A stretch of DNA of 64,000 nucleotides from Mesorhizobium sp. M2A.F.Ca.ET.046.03.2.1 (GTDB lineage Bacteria; Pseudomonadota; Alphaproteobacteria; Rhizobiales; Rhizobiaceae). Position 1 is the stretch's first letter. Every line of letters starts with the position of its first letter. The stretch spans positions 5,754,001-5,818,000 of the forward strand of contig NZ_CP034449.1 of NCBI RefSeq assembly GCF_003952425.1, given 5' to 3'. Below, one piece after another: positions 43,762 through 51,355 of the stretch. Made by a program: the position numbers and the translations under genes. Below the pieces are notes generated by a model that was not told the DNA's origin, did not search any database, and was given only the letters and a program-made list of their open reading frames with translations.

Positions 43762-44736
43762 TTATCCCCTGGCCATGCGGGCTTCGCGGCCGCCGCGGCG
43801 GCGGCCGCCGGCGGCAGCGCCTTCACCGGGGGCGGTGACCGCGACCGGAGCGGCAACGGCGTGGCCGCCTTCGGCCGGCTTGTAGTCCTTGTAGGTGCGG
43901 ATCCAGTTGGTGCAGTTCTCGTCGGTGCCGTTGAGCACATTGGCGCCGCGCACGGCTTCCATTTCCTGCGGACGGACCGGGTTCATGATCGCCGAGGTCA
44001 TGCCGGCCCCGATCACCATCGGGATGAAGGCGGCGTTGATGCCGTGGCGGTGCGGCAGGCCGAAGGAGATGTTGGAGAGGCCGCAGGTGGTGTTGACCTT
44101 GAGCTCTTCGCGGAGCCGCCGGAGCAGCGCGAACACCTGGCGTCCGGCATCGCCCAGCGCCCCGATCGGCATCACCAGCGGGTCGACGACGACGTCATGC
44201 GAAGGAATGCCGTGGTCGGCGCAGCGCTCGACGATCTTCTTGGCGACGGCGAAGCGGACATCCGGGTCCATCGAGATGCCGGTCTCGTCATTGGAGATGG
44301 CGACGACCGGGACGTTGTATTTCTTGACCAGCGGCAGGATGGCCTCGAGCTTTTCTTCCTCGCCGGTGACGGAGTTGACCAGCGGGCGGCCCTTGGCGAC
44401 CTTCAGCGCGGCCTCGATCGCTGCGGTGACCGAGGAGTCGATCGACAGCGGCAGATCGACCAGGCCCTGCACGATCTCGAGCGTCTGCACCAGAAGCGCC
44501 GGCTCGGTGGCGTTGGGGTCGACGGCGGTGACGCCGGCATTGACGTCGAGCATTGTGGCGCCGCAGGCGGCCTGCTCCAGCGCGTCCTTGATGACGGTCT
44601 CGAAGTTGCCGGCCACCATCTCGGCGGCGAGCTTCTTGCGGCCGGTCGGGTTGATGCGTTCGCCGATCACGCAGAAGGGCTGATCGAAGCCGATGACGAT
44701 TTCTCGGGTCGCCGAGGCGACGATGGTGCGGGTCAT
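43762..44736 (-). CDS. Methyltetrahydrofolate:corrinoid methyltransferase (pterin-binding)
   Basis: The 324-residue protein is a DHPS-like TIM barrel of the MeTr/MtvA class, the folate module of methionine synthase made as a separate protein. FCVIGERINPTGRKKLA at about residues 21-37 is the pterin-binding start, and LDVNAGV and LPLSIDSS carry the conserved Asp/Asn residues. It moves a methyl group between methyl-THF and the corrinoid protein. The last ~30 residues are an Ala/Gly linker and the basic tail GGRRRGGREARMARG, which is not part of the barrel. ATG 44736 has GGAGAG upstream, and a 22-bp palindrome lies 17 nt further out (44753-44774). Confidence 0.9.
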   Translation of the reverse strand: MTRTIVASATREIVIGFDQPFCVIGERINPTGRKKLAAEMVAGNFETVIKDALEQAACGATMLDVNAGVTAVDPNATEPALLVQTLEIVQGLVDLPLSIDSSVTAAIEAALKVAKGRPLVNSVTGEEEKLEAILPLVKKYNVPVVAISNDETGISMDPDVRFAVAKKIVERCADHGIPSHDVVVDPLVMPIGALGDAGRQVFALLRRLREELKVNTTCGLSNISFGLPHRHGINAAFIPMVIGAGMTSAIMNPVRPQEMEAVRGANVLNGTDENCTNWIRTYKDYKPAEGGHAVAAPVAVTAPGEGAAAGGRRRGGREARMARG

Positions 44737-44752
44737 GCGATCTCTCCGTCGG

Positions 44753-44774
44753 GATATAAAGAGTTCTTTATATC
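44753..44774. promoter_or_regulatory. Palindromic operator GATATAAAGA / TCTTTATATC (SamR/SahR-like)
   Basis: Two perfect 10-bp arms have a 2-nt spacer (GT), 17-38 nt before the start codon of the folate methyltransferase gene. A near-identical site is at 59033-59054 before the homocysteine methyltransferase gene. The form resembles ArsR-family regulators of the SAM/SAH cycle in alphaproteobacteria as I remember them; the regulator is not in this window. Confidence 0.7.
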
Positions 44775-44831
44775 GTTATCTGATTTGGTTCAAGTGAATG
44801 CGTGCCGGCCGCGCTCTAGACTCTAAGTTGA

Positions 44832-44880
44832 CGTATGTCGTTGCCCCAAAACCGGTTCCCACTTTTGGGCGACATACATC
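44832..44880. repeat. Rhizobial intergenic repeat, copy 4 (3' end of metF)
   Basis: Outer arms GTATGTCG and CGACATAC surround CCCCAAAACCGG and CCACTTTTGGG. It matches the modules at 8033, 34511 and 57549. The right edge touches the metF stop codon (44879-44881), so it lies in the 3' untranslated part of the metF transcript. Confidence 0.8.
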
Positions 44881-45970
44881 AGTGCGCGGTCTTCACCATG
44901 TCGACCTGGGTTTCGGTAATCTCGTCGTGCAGTATGTGGTCGAGCCGCTCGGCGACCAGCTGGTCATCGCGGCGGATCTCGCGCTTCCAGGGCTGGCGGC
45001 CTTTCAGCACGCCGGATTCATCGACGATCTCGGCGACATATTCCTCCTGGCGGTAGGCCATCACATGGATGCCGGCGACGCCCGGGATTTCCTTCACCTC
45101 GTTGATGATGTCGATGCAGAGCTGCTTGCCTTCTTTCTTCTGATCCTGCGCGCCTTCCAGCCGCTTGATCACCGCGTCAGGGATATGGATGCCAGGCACG
45201 TTGGAGCGGATCCATTTCGCCGTCTTGGCGGAAGCGAGCGGCCCGACGCCGCAGAGCAGGAAGAGCTTTTCGGTGTGGCCGAGATCGCGCGCCTTCTGCA
45301 TGAAGGCTTTGAACATCGGCACGTCGAAACAGTACTGCGTCTGCGCGAATTGCGCCCCGGCGGCGATCTTCTTGCCGAGATGGATCGGGCGGAAGTCGTA
45401 AGGCGGCGCGAAGGGATTGACCGCGCAGCCGAGGAAGACTTGCGGCGGCGTCGTCAGCTTGCGGCCGGACAGGAACTTGCCGTTGTCGCGCATGATGCGG
45501 ATGGTTTCGAGCAGCGACATGGAATCGAGGTCGAAGACAGGCTTGGCGCCGGGCTGGTCGCCGGCCTGCACACCGTCGCCGGTGAGGCACAGCATATTGG
45601 CGACGCCCATGGCGGCGCCGCCCAGCACGTCGCCCTGAATGGCGATGCGGTTCTTGTCGCGGCAGGCGATCTGCATGATCGGCGCATAGCCCATGCGGGT
45701 AAGCAGCGCGCAGATGCCGACCGAGGACATGTGGCAGTTGGCGCCCGAGGCATCGACCGCGTTGATGGCGTCGACCCAGCCGTCGAAGATCTTGGCGCGG
45801 TTGTAGACATCTTCGGGATCGGCGCTGTCGGGCGGGTTGAGTTCGGTCGTCACCGCGAACTCGCCGCGGCGCAGCACGCGCTCCAGCCGGCCGCGCGAGG
45901 TGTGGCCGGGCAGGGGATCGAGCGGCAGGTGGATGCCGGCCGGATTCTCGTCGCGCTGGCGGGCGTTCAT
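44879..45970 (-). CDS. metF: Methylenetetrahydrofolate reductase
   Basis: The 363-residue protein has the MTHFR TIM barrel with FAVTTELNPPDSADPEDV at the start (the catalytic Glu region), IACRDKNRIAIQGDVLGG (substrate and FAD contacts) and NMLCLTGDGV. It is longer than E. coli MetF (296 residues). It interconverts 5,10-methylene-THF and 5-methyl-THF; in a demethylation pathway it can run in the oxidative direction to return methyl groups to the C1 pool. It overlaps the MTHFR-C gene upstream by 4 nt (ATGA), so the two are made together. Confidence 0.9.
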   Translation of the reverse strand: MNARQRDENPAGIHLPLDPLPGHTSRGRLERVLRRGEFAVTTELNPPDSADPEDVYNRAKIFDGWVDAINAVDASGANCHMSSVGICALLTRMGYAPIMQIACRDKNRIAIQGDVLGGAAMGVANMLCLTGDGVQAGDQPGAKPVFDLDSMSLLETIRIMRDNGKFLSGRKLTTPPQVFLGCAVNPFAPPYDFRPIHLGKKIAAGAQFAQTQYCFDVPMFKAFMQKARDLGHTEKLFLLCGVGPLASAKTAKWIRSNVPGIHIPDAVIKRLEGAQDQKKEGKQLCIDIINEVKEIPGVAGIHVMAYRQEEYVAEIVDESGVLKGRQPWKREIRRDDQLVAERLDHILHDEITETQVDMVKTAH

Positions 45971-46557
45971 GCCGAAGCTCCGGGATTCTGGGCCGTTTCA
46001 CGCGCGGCGGCGGCTTGCGCGGTCACCCGCAGCCAGGCCGAGGTCTCGCGCAGCGACTGATCGACCGGCTTCTGCACGGTCAGGATCTTGTCGCCATGCA
46101 CCATGTTGCGCGAGCCTTCCCAGGCCTTGACCCAGACGCAAGGCATGTCCGGCTCGACCTCGCAGTTGCCGTTGGCGCGCACGCCGCCGCACGGGCCGTT
46201 GCGCAGCTGCTTGGGGCAGTTCATCGGGCACGACATGCCGGTCGACGACAGCACGCACTGGCCGCACATGCGGCAGTCGAACATGAAGCCCTTGACGCGC
46301 TTCTCGACGAACTTCACCGGAGCCTCGACGCGCCCATAGCCGATGCCCTTCCACAGAGGATGCAACAACAGGAAAGCGTCGGCGAACCGGCTGTAGAACC
46401 ATTCGAGCAGGCGCGAATGCCTGATCGACCACAGCCGCACGGCGAAGGTGCGCTGGACGCGCCGCTGCGGCGACACGTCGGCAGGCTTGTAGTCGGATTT
46501 CGGCGCTGCCTTCTTGACCAATGTGGCCTGGGTAACCGCCGGCTGCTTCTCAGACAT
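45967..46557 (-). CDS. Methylenetetrahydrofolate reductase C-terminal (MetV-like) Fe-S/zinc protein
   Basis: The 196-residue protein has the MTHFR_C cysteine array CRMCGQCVLSSTGMSCPMNC with K-Q-L-R-N-G-P-C-G-G and a further C after it. This domain accompanies MetF in acetogens and in many alphaproteobacteria, where it may bind an iron-sulfur cluster and pass electrons to the flavin. ATG 46557 is taken; the longer frame to 46605 overlaps the upstream gene more deeply. Overlaps with both neighbours (8 nt upstream, 4 nt with metF) fit one operon. Confidence 0.87.
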   Translation of the reverse strand: MSEKQPAVTQATLVKKAAPKSDYKPADVSPQRRVQRTFAVRLWSIRHSRLLEWFYSRFADAFLLLHPLWKGIGYGRVEAPVKFVEKRVKGFMFDCRMCGQCVLSSTGMSCPMNCPKQLRNGPCGGVRANGNCEVEPDMPCVWVKAWEGSRNMVHGDKILTVQKPVDQSLRETSAWLRVTAQAAAARETAQNPGASA

Positions 46558-46852
46558 TTTCTTTTCCGCCAGCCTTGACCAGAGCGACCAGCCGCTCGCG
46601 GTCATATTTCGCGTCGAGTTCCTGATAGGCCTTCTCGACCTCGGCCTCGATGTCGTCGCCGACCGGGACGGGATCGGCCTTGCGCCATTCCGCCAGATAG
46701 TCGTCTGTGCCGCCGGCGCCGGTGCGCATCGCGCACATGTCGATCGCCTCGGTGAAGCGCAGCGGCAGTTCGCGCTTGGCGTTCTGCCGGCCCTTTTTGA
46801 CGATGACCTGGGCGGGAATGTCGCGCCAATAGACGACGATCAGATCGGCCAT
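46550..46852 (-). CDS. 'Virulence factor' domain protein
   Basis: The 100-residue protein matches the small Virulence_fact family (VYWRDIPAQVIVKKGRQNAK, then LPLRFTEAIDMCAMRTGA). Despite the name the family occurs mainly in bacteria with split corrinoid C1 systems and no virulence role is implied. Its function is unknown. It is the first gene of the operon with MTHFR-C and metF (8-nt overlap), so it probably assists folate-linked methyl transfer. Confidence 0.85.
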   Translation of the reverse strand: MADLIVVYWRDIPAQVIVKKGRQNAKRELPLRFTEAIDMCAMRTGAGGTDDYLAEWRKADPVPVGDDIEAEVEKAYQELDAKYDRERLVALVKAGGKENV

Positions 46853-46987
46853 GAATTCTCAACTCCTCGATATGTCGGAGCATTGCCGCAAGCGCTGTTG
46901 GGCCGCTTGTTATGGGACGACGCGCGCCCCTTCAAAAGCGACGCTGGCGATGGCGCAAAGCGAATGCTGGAATCCGTTGCCGGCCAA

Positions 46988-47770
46988 TCACCAGACGCGC
47001 TTGGTCAGGCCGATCCAGAGATAGAACCAGATCGTCGGGTGATACCATTGCTTGGACGGCAGGCCAGGATCGATCGTTTCCAGCCTGCCGGCCAGCACAT
47101 TGCCGACCGCTTCGACGCAGATATCGCGCGAAAACGCTGCCTGACGCAGCGGGTAGCTCGCGATGGTGTCGCCCGTCTTGGGTTTGCCGCGCGCCTGCTT
47201 CAGCACGCCGCCTGTGTCGACCCCGGCATCGACCAGATGCACGGTGGTGCCGAAGTTCTGCGCGTCGCCGGACGCCAGCGCCCAGTAGCCGCCATTCATG
47301 CCGCGATATTTTGGCGCGATGCCGGCGTGATAGTTGAGCACCGGGCAAGGCATCCTGGCCAACGTATCCTTCGACAGCAGTCTGCAGCCGGCGAGCAGGA
47401 TGACGCCCGGTCCGATGCTGGCGATTTCCTTCAGGCATTCCGGCCCGTTGGCTGAGGGCACATGGATGATCGCCTGGCCTTGCCGCGGTTCGGCGTCGAG
47501 CTTTTCCTCGGCGATCAGCCGCTCGGCGTGGCCGGCAAGGAAGCGCTTGCCGAGCCTGGTAAGCACCATCGTGCCGAGCTGCCCGATGGCCGAGATCCAA
47601 CCCTGCCGCCGGGCGCGGCCCATGAGCAGCCGCTTTTTGGATTCAGGGTTCTCGAGGATGACGCTGACAGGACCGACGCGATCGGCAATCGCATTGACGA
47701 TTGCCCAGATATGCGGGCCACCTTCCGTGACGACCACGATCGGTCGCGTACTCGATTCCGACGCCGCCAT
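46988..47770 (-). CDS. Formyltransferase-fold protein
   Basis: The 260-residue protein has a formyl-transferase N-type domain. The conserved LNYHAGIAPKYRGMNGGYWA corresponds to the N-x-H-P-S-L-L-P catalytic loop region in PurN/Fmt/ArnA, with Asn and His kept, and HLVDAGVDTGGVL matches the following strand with its catalytic Asp. The target could be an amino-sugar or a metabolite. ATG 47770 is preferred to a GTG at 47779. C1-folate supply next door makes 10-formyl-THF use credible. Confidence 0.82.
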   Translation of the reverse strand: MAASESSTRPIVVVTEGGPHIWAIVNAIADRVGPVSVILENPESKKRLLMGRARRQGWISAIGQLGTMVLTRLGKRFLAGHAERLIAEEKLDAEPRQGQAIIHVPSANGPECLKEIASIGPGVILLAGCRLLSKDTLARMPCPVLNYHAGIAPKYRGMNGGYWALASGDAQNFGTTVHLVDAGVDTGGVLKQARGKPKTGDTIASYPLRQAAFSRDICVEAVGNVLAGRLETIDPGLPSKQWYHPTIWFYLWIGLTKRVW

Positions 47771-47864
47771 GGCAAGCACCCGCTCTCAAAACCGGGCGCA
47801 TGCTATGCGGGGCGGGTTAATCCTTGGTGAGCCGAAGGTCTTCGGTCAGGCGCCAAAGCCCGGC

Positions 47865-48440
47865 TCAGCGCTTGAATTCCATGATGTCGAGCTTGGATTC
47901 GTAATAGGGCGCGGGGAATTCGATGCGCCATTCGGTGGCGCTGTTGCGGAAGGCGTAGCCGACTTGGTCGCTTTCGGGGCCGCTGCCATAGGGCTTGGCC
48001 TTGTCGTTGTTCACCGAGAACGAGCCGAGATAGATCGAGCGCTTCGCGCCATCGTCGAAGAAGCGGCCGGTGGTGCGTTGCGAGCCGCTGATCTTGGCAA
48101 GCCGCCAGCCGGAGCCGTCGTCGGTCACCTTGCACTTGAACCAGCCATAGATGATCAGCGGGCTCAAGCCTCCGGCCTTGATGGTGCGGCATTTCCAGTC
48201 GCCGGTGAGATCCGTGTCGGAGAAGGCGACGAGCGGCTTGGCGAGCAAGTCATCCAATTGCTTGACCTCCGCCGGATCGCCGGCCTTTGCCTCATCCAGA
48301 GCCGCCTTGCGCGTCTCACCATACTTATCCAGCCGCGCCTTGTCTGCGGCGGTGATCAGCTTCTGCACCTCGCCGTCGGCATGGGCGGGCAAGGTGAGGG
48401 CTATGAGGCCGAGAGCGGCAAAAAGCAGGCGAGGGGTCAT
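47865..48440 (-). CDS. DUF4893 secreted protein
   Basis: The 191-residue protein has a signal peptide ending ALTLPAHA (about residue 22). The mature domain has DLTGDWKCRTIKAGG and YGWFKCKVTDDGSG, which I recognise as DUF4893, plus conserved tryptophans. Two cysteines could pair in the periplasm. The function is unknown. ATG 48440 follows a TTG in frame. It stands alone, divergent from the epimerase gene. Confidence 0.83.
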   Translation of the reverse strand: MTPRLLFAALGLIALTLPAHADGEVQKLITAADKARLDKYGETRKAALDEAKAGDPAEVKQLDDLLAKPLVAFSDTDLTGDWKCRTIKAGGLSPLIIYGWFKCKVTDDGSGWRLAKISGSQRTTGRFFDDGAKRSIYLGSFSVNNDKAKPYGSGPESDQVGYAFRNSATEWRIEFPAPYYESKLDIMEFKR

Positions 48441-48564
48441 CAAATCGTTTCCTCAAATCGATGGCTGGAACAGTTCTTTTCGTCACTGGCGTACAACTTA
48501 CCGGTTCGCGATCGTCTGTCATCCGTGCTTAACAGCGTGGGCTCGGAAAAATGGTGTTCGATCG

Positions 48565-49479
48565 ATGCGGATCTTGCTCACGGGGTCGTCAGGCTGGCTG
48601 GGCAGCGCGCTTCAGCCACGACTGGAAGTGCTCGGCCATGAGGTGGTCGGCCTCGATCCGGTTACCTCGGCGCGCACGCAGGTCGTCGGCTCGGTCGCAG
48701 ACCGCGAGCTGGTCTTCGAAACTGTCCGCGACAATCGCATCGAGGCCATCATTCACAGCGGCGCGCTGCACAAGCCAAACATCGAGCACTTTGAGAACAG
48801 CGCCTTCGTCGCGACGAATGTGCAAGGCACGCTCAACCTGCTCGACGCGGCGGTTGCCTGCGGCGTCGAGCGTTTCGTCTTCACCTCGACGACGTCGCTG
48901 ATGATCTCGCAGGCGATCCGCGCCGGCTTCCAGCGCGGCGCGCGCAAGGCCGCCTGGCTGACGGAGGAGATGTCGCCGGAGCCGCGCAACATCTATGGCG
49001 TGACGAAGCTTTCCGCTGAGCATCTCTGCCGTCTTTACCATATCGAGCACGGGCTGCCGGTGGTGGTGCTGCGCACCGCGCGCTTCTTTCCCGAAGCGGA
49101 CGACATGGCGCACGCCATCGAACAGTCCGACGCCAACACCAAGGCCAACGAATTGCTGTTTCGCCGGCTGACGGTGGAGGATGCCGCGGAGGCTCATGTC
49201 GCGGCGCTGGAGACAGCTCCGCTGCTCGGGTTCGACACGTTTATCATCTCGGCGCCGACTCCGTTCCGGCCGCTGGACTGCGCCGAGCTCATCGCCGACG
49301 CGCCATCGGTTGTCGCGCGCTATTTCCCGGATTATCCCGGGCTCTATGCGAGGAAGGGCTGGACGATGTTTTCGTCGATCGACCGCGTCTACGATCCCTC
49401 GCGGGCGGGGGAGCGACTCGGCTTCGTCTGCAAGACAAGTTTCGCCGATGTATTGGCGGCGCTCGAAGCGGAGGCGTGA
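48565..49479 (+). CDS. NAD-dependent epimerase/dehydratase (SDR)
   Basis: The 304-residue protein has the Rossmann motif LLTGSSGWLGSAL at residues 4-16, a YGVTK catalytic Tyr/Lys (near residue 149) and a Ser/Thr triad residue in FTSTTSLM. It is an extended SDR likely to act on a nucleotide sugar or similar polyol. ATG 48565 is the natural start; the open frame from 48151 passes through the opposite-strand DUF4893 gene. It converges on the DUF1638 gene with 5 nt between. Confidence 0.85.
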   Translation: MRILLTGSSGWLGSALQPRLEVLGHEVVGLDPVTSARTQVVGSVADRELVFETVRDNRIEAIIHSGALHKPNIEHFENSAFVATNVQGTLNLLDAAVACGVERFVFTSTTSLMISQAIRAGFQRGARKAAWLTEEMSPEPRNIYGVTKLSAEHLCRLYHIEHGLPVVVLRTARFFPEADDMAHAIEQSDANTKANELLFRRLTVEDAAEAHVAALETAPLLGFDTFIISAPTPFRPLDCAELIADAPSVVARYFPDYPGLYARKGWTMFSSIDRVYDPSRAGERLGFVCKTSFADVLAALEAEA

Positions 49480-49484
49480 AGCCG

Positions 49485-50162
49485 TCAGGCGCCGGTTGCC
49501 ACCCGCGCCAGTTCGCTCGTCAGATCACCATAGCCAGTCCGGCGGCGCTCGTACGCGAGGCCGAGCATAACCGCAGCCTTCTCGGCGACCTTGTCGAGTT
49601 CCGGATCGTCGGTCTGGGCAAGATAGATCAGCTTCCCGTAATTGCCGAAATAGTCCTTGATCAGCTCGGGATGCCGGTCGAGGCCGAGCGGCTTGATGAA
49701 GAAGGCCTCGAACTGGCGGCAGAGGAAGTCGGTCATGTAGAACGACATCATGTCGCCGTCGGCGACCTTCGCATAGGCCTCCATGCCCTGGTAGAAGGCA
49801 AAGCAGTGCGGCCCGGCCATGCGCTCGACGCCGTGCTTCTCGATGACGCGGTCGAGCAGGCCGCCCGTGCCGCAGTCGGCATAGCCGACGAAGATGTGAT
49901 CGTAGCCTTCCGCCTTGGCCTTCTCGATCGCCTTGTCCATCGCCGGCGCGATGCGGTCCGGATAGAAATGGAACTCAGCCGGCAGGCAGGTCAGCTCGAG
50001 ATGGTCGAGCTTTAGCTGTTGCTTGACGGCCAAAACTTCGCGCGCAATCATCCCGCAGGCGATGACGAGCAGCCTGTCTGTTTGATTCGGTTCCGTTTTT
50101 TGCGTCTTGACCAAGTCGGGCCGGCTTTCGCTGCGGGGCTTAATATCTGTCGAGGGAGACAC
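49485..50162 (-). CDS. DUF1638 protein (corrinoid methyltransferase-associated)
   Basis: The 225-residue protein begins at GTG 50162. The core has LLVIACGMIAREVLAVKQQL, FVGYADCGTGGLLDRVIEKH and AGPHCFAFYQG, the conserved pattern of DUF1638. The family travels with MttB and split methionine synthase genes. From memory, genetic work in a marine alphaproteobacterium tied a DUF1638 protein to B12-dependent methionine synthesis; I cannot verify this here. Conserved Cys and Gly residues suggest a ligand- or metal-binding role. Confidence 0.85.
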   Translation of the reverse strand: MSPSTDIKPRSESRPDLVKTQKTEPNQTDRLLVIACGMIAREVLAVKQQLKLDHLELTCLPAEFHFYPDRIAPAMDKAIEKAKAEGYDHIFVGYADCGTGGLLDRVIEKHGVERMAGPHCFAFYQGMEAYAKVADGDMMSFYMTDFLCRQFEAFFIKPLGLDRHPELIKDYFGNYGKLIYLAQTDDPELDKVAEKAAVMLGLAYERRRTGYGDLTSELARVATGA

Positions 50163-50167
50163 TGTTC

Positions 50168-50302
50168 ATGAAACTGCTACGCGTCGCGCCGATCGCCATC
50201 CTGGCCTGCGCGCTTGCGCTCACCGCTTGCGCCAACACCATCCGGGGCGTCGGCAAGGACGTCAAATCGACGGCGAGGGCGGTCAAGGACACTGTCAACT
50301 GA
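50168..50302 (+). CDS. Entericidin-like small lipoprotein
   Basis: A 44-residue ORF begins at ATG 50168 with GAGGGA about 9 nt upstream. The signal peptide ends in the lipobox L-T-A-C (Cys near residue 21), and the mature part, ANTIRGVGKDVKSTARAVKD, has the entericidin A/B pattern N-T-x-x-G-x-G-x-D. The product is predicted to be a small cell-envelope lipoprotein. Its start is 6 nt from the DUF1638 GTG on the other strand, so the promoters overlap the coding starts. A terminator follows at 50330. Confidence 0.85.
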   Translation: MKLLRVAPIAILACALALTACANTIRGVGKDVKSTARAVKDTVN

Positions 50303-50327
50303 TCGCAGCCTTTTCCATCATCTGGTA

Positions 50328-50364
50328 ACAAAAAAGCCGCGCTGCAAGGCGCGGCTTTTTTTAG
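50328..50364. terminator. Bidirectional Rho-independent terminator
   Basis: AAAAGCCGCGC and GCGCGGCTTTT form an 11-bp stem with an internal TGCAAG loop, flanked by an A-run on the left and a T-run on the right. It can end both the entericidin transcript (plus) and the corrinoid protein transcript (minus). Confidence 0.85.
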
Positions 50365-50384
50365 GTCCATCCTGATGCCTCGTG

Positions 50385-51083
50385 TCAGGCGGAAGCGCGA
50401 ACGTTGTGCTTGCGCTTCATGAAATCCTTTGCGGTCTCGACGGCCACCGCGGCGTCGCGGCAATAGGCGTCGGCGCCGACGGCCTTGCCGAACTCCTCGT
50501 TGAGCGGCGCGCCGCCGACCAGGACGACATAATCGTCACGGATGCCCTTTTCCTTCATCGTGTCGATAACGACCTTCATGTAGGGCATGGTGGTGGTGAG
50601 CAGCGCCGACATGCCGATGATGTCGGGCTGGTGCTGCTCGATGGCGTCGAGATATTTCTCGACCGCGTTGTTGATGCCGAGGTCGATGACGTCGAAGCCG
50701 GCGCCCTCCATCATCATGCCGACGAGGTTCTTGCCGATGTCGTGGATGTCGCCCTTGACGGTGCCGATCACCATCTTGCCCTGCTTCGGCGCGCCGGTGG
50801 CGGCGAGCAGCGGACGCAGGATAGCCATGCCGGCCTTCATGGCATTGGCGGAAAGCAGCACTTCCGGCACGAACAGAATGCCATCGCGAAAATCTTCGCC
50901 GACGATGCGCATGCCTTCGACCAGCGCCTCGGTCAGCACCTTGTAAGGCGCCCAATTGCGCTCGAGAAGGATATGCGTGCCTTCCTCGATTTCTTCCTTC
51001 AGACCGTCATAGAGGTCGTCGTGCATCTGCTGCACAAGCTCCTCGTCGGAAAGCTCGGAAAGGATGATCTCGTCGTCGGCCAT
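50385..51083 (-). CDS. Corrinoid (B12-binding) methyl-carrier protein
   Basis: The 232-residue protein has a helical cap domain (about residues 10-100) and a Rossmann-like B12-binding domain (about 105-225). GTVKGDIHDIGKNLVGMMM holds the D-x-H-x-x-G motif whose His is the lower cobalt ligand, and ALLTTTMPYM and VLVGGAPLN are later B12 contacts. It carries methyl groups between MttB, the folate methyltransferase and the homocysteine methyltransferase. The first 35 residues are very acidic (about 14 D/E, one K). ATG 51083 has GAGG upstream. It is divergent from mttB with a shared 272-bp promoter region. Confidence 0.92.
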   Translation of the reverse strand: MADDEIILSELSDEELVQQMHDDLYDGLKEEIEEGTHILLERNWAPYKVLTEALVEGMRIVGEDFRDGILFVPEVLLSANAMKAGMAILRPLLAATGAPKQGKMVIGTVKGDIHDIGKNLVGMMMEGAGFDVIDLGINNAVEKYLDAIEQHQPDIIGMSALLTTTMPYMKVVIDTMKEKGIRDDYVVLVGGAPLNEEFGKAVGADAYCRDAAVAVETAKDFMKRKHNVRASA

Positions 51084-51177
51084 TTTTCCTCGGGCTCCTT
51101 GCTGCTCGGAATGACTGCGGCAGCCTAAAAAACGATGCGCCAATACCTAACCCGCGAGGGCAAGCTAGCCATAGCTG

Positions 51178-51242
51178 ATTTGCGACTTCCCGCAAAAGGA
51201 AAGCGACTGAAAAATTGACGCTTTTCTTGTCGATTTTGCGAC
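51178..51242. promoter_or_regulatory. TTTGCGAC direct repeats between the corrinoid protein and mttB genes
   Basis: ATTTGCGAC at 51178-51186 and TTTGCGAC at 51235-51242 lie in the divergent promoter region. The same word makes the palindrome at 37431-37452 upstream of the GlxA/GbdR-like gene. They may be binding sites of that regulator, which is inferred only from the shared sequence and pathway. Confidence 0.45.
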
Positions 51243-51355
51243 AGGTGTTGGCGCTGGCTGGCCGTTTCCAATAGGGTGCATGGCTACGATCCAGGCAAGA
51301 AGCGGCAGCGACGGGCCGCCCAGCCAATTCAGGCCAAGTTACAGGAAGAACGATC

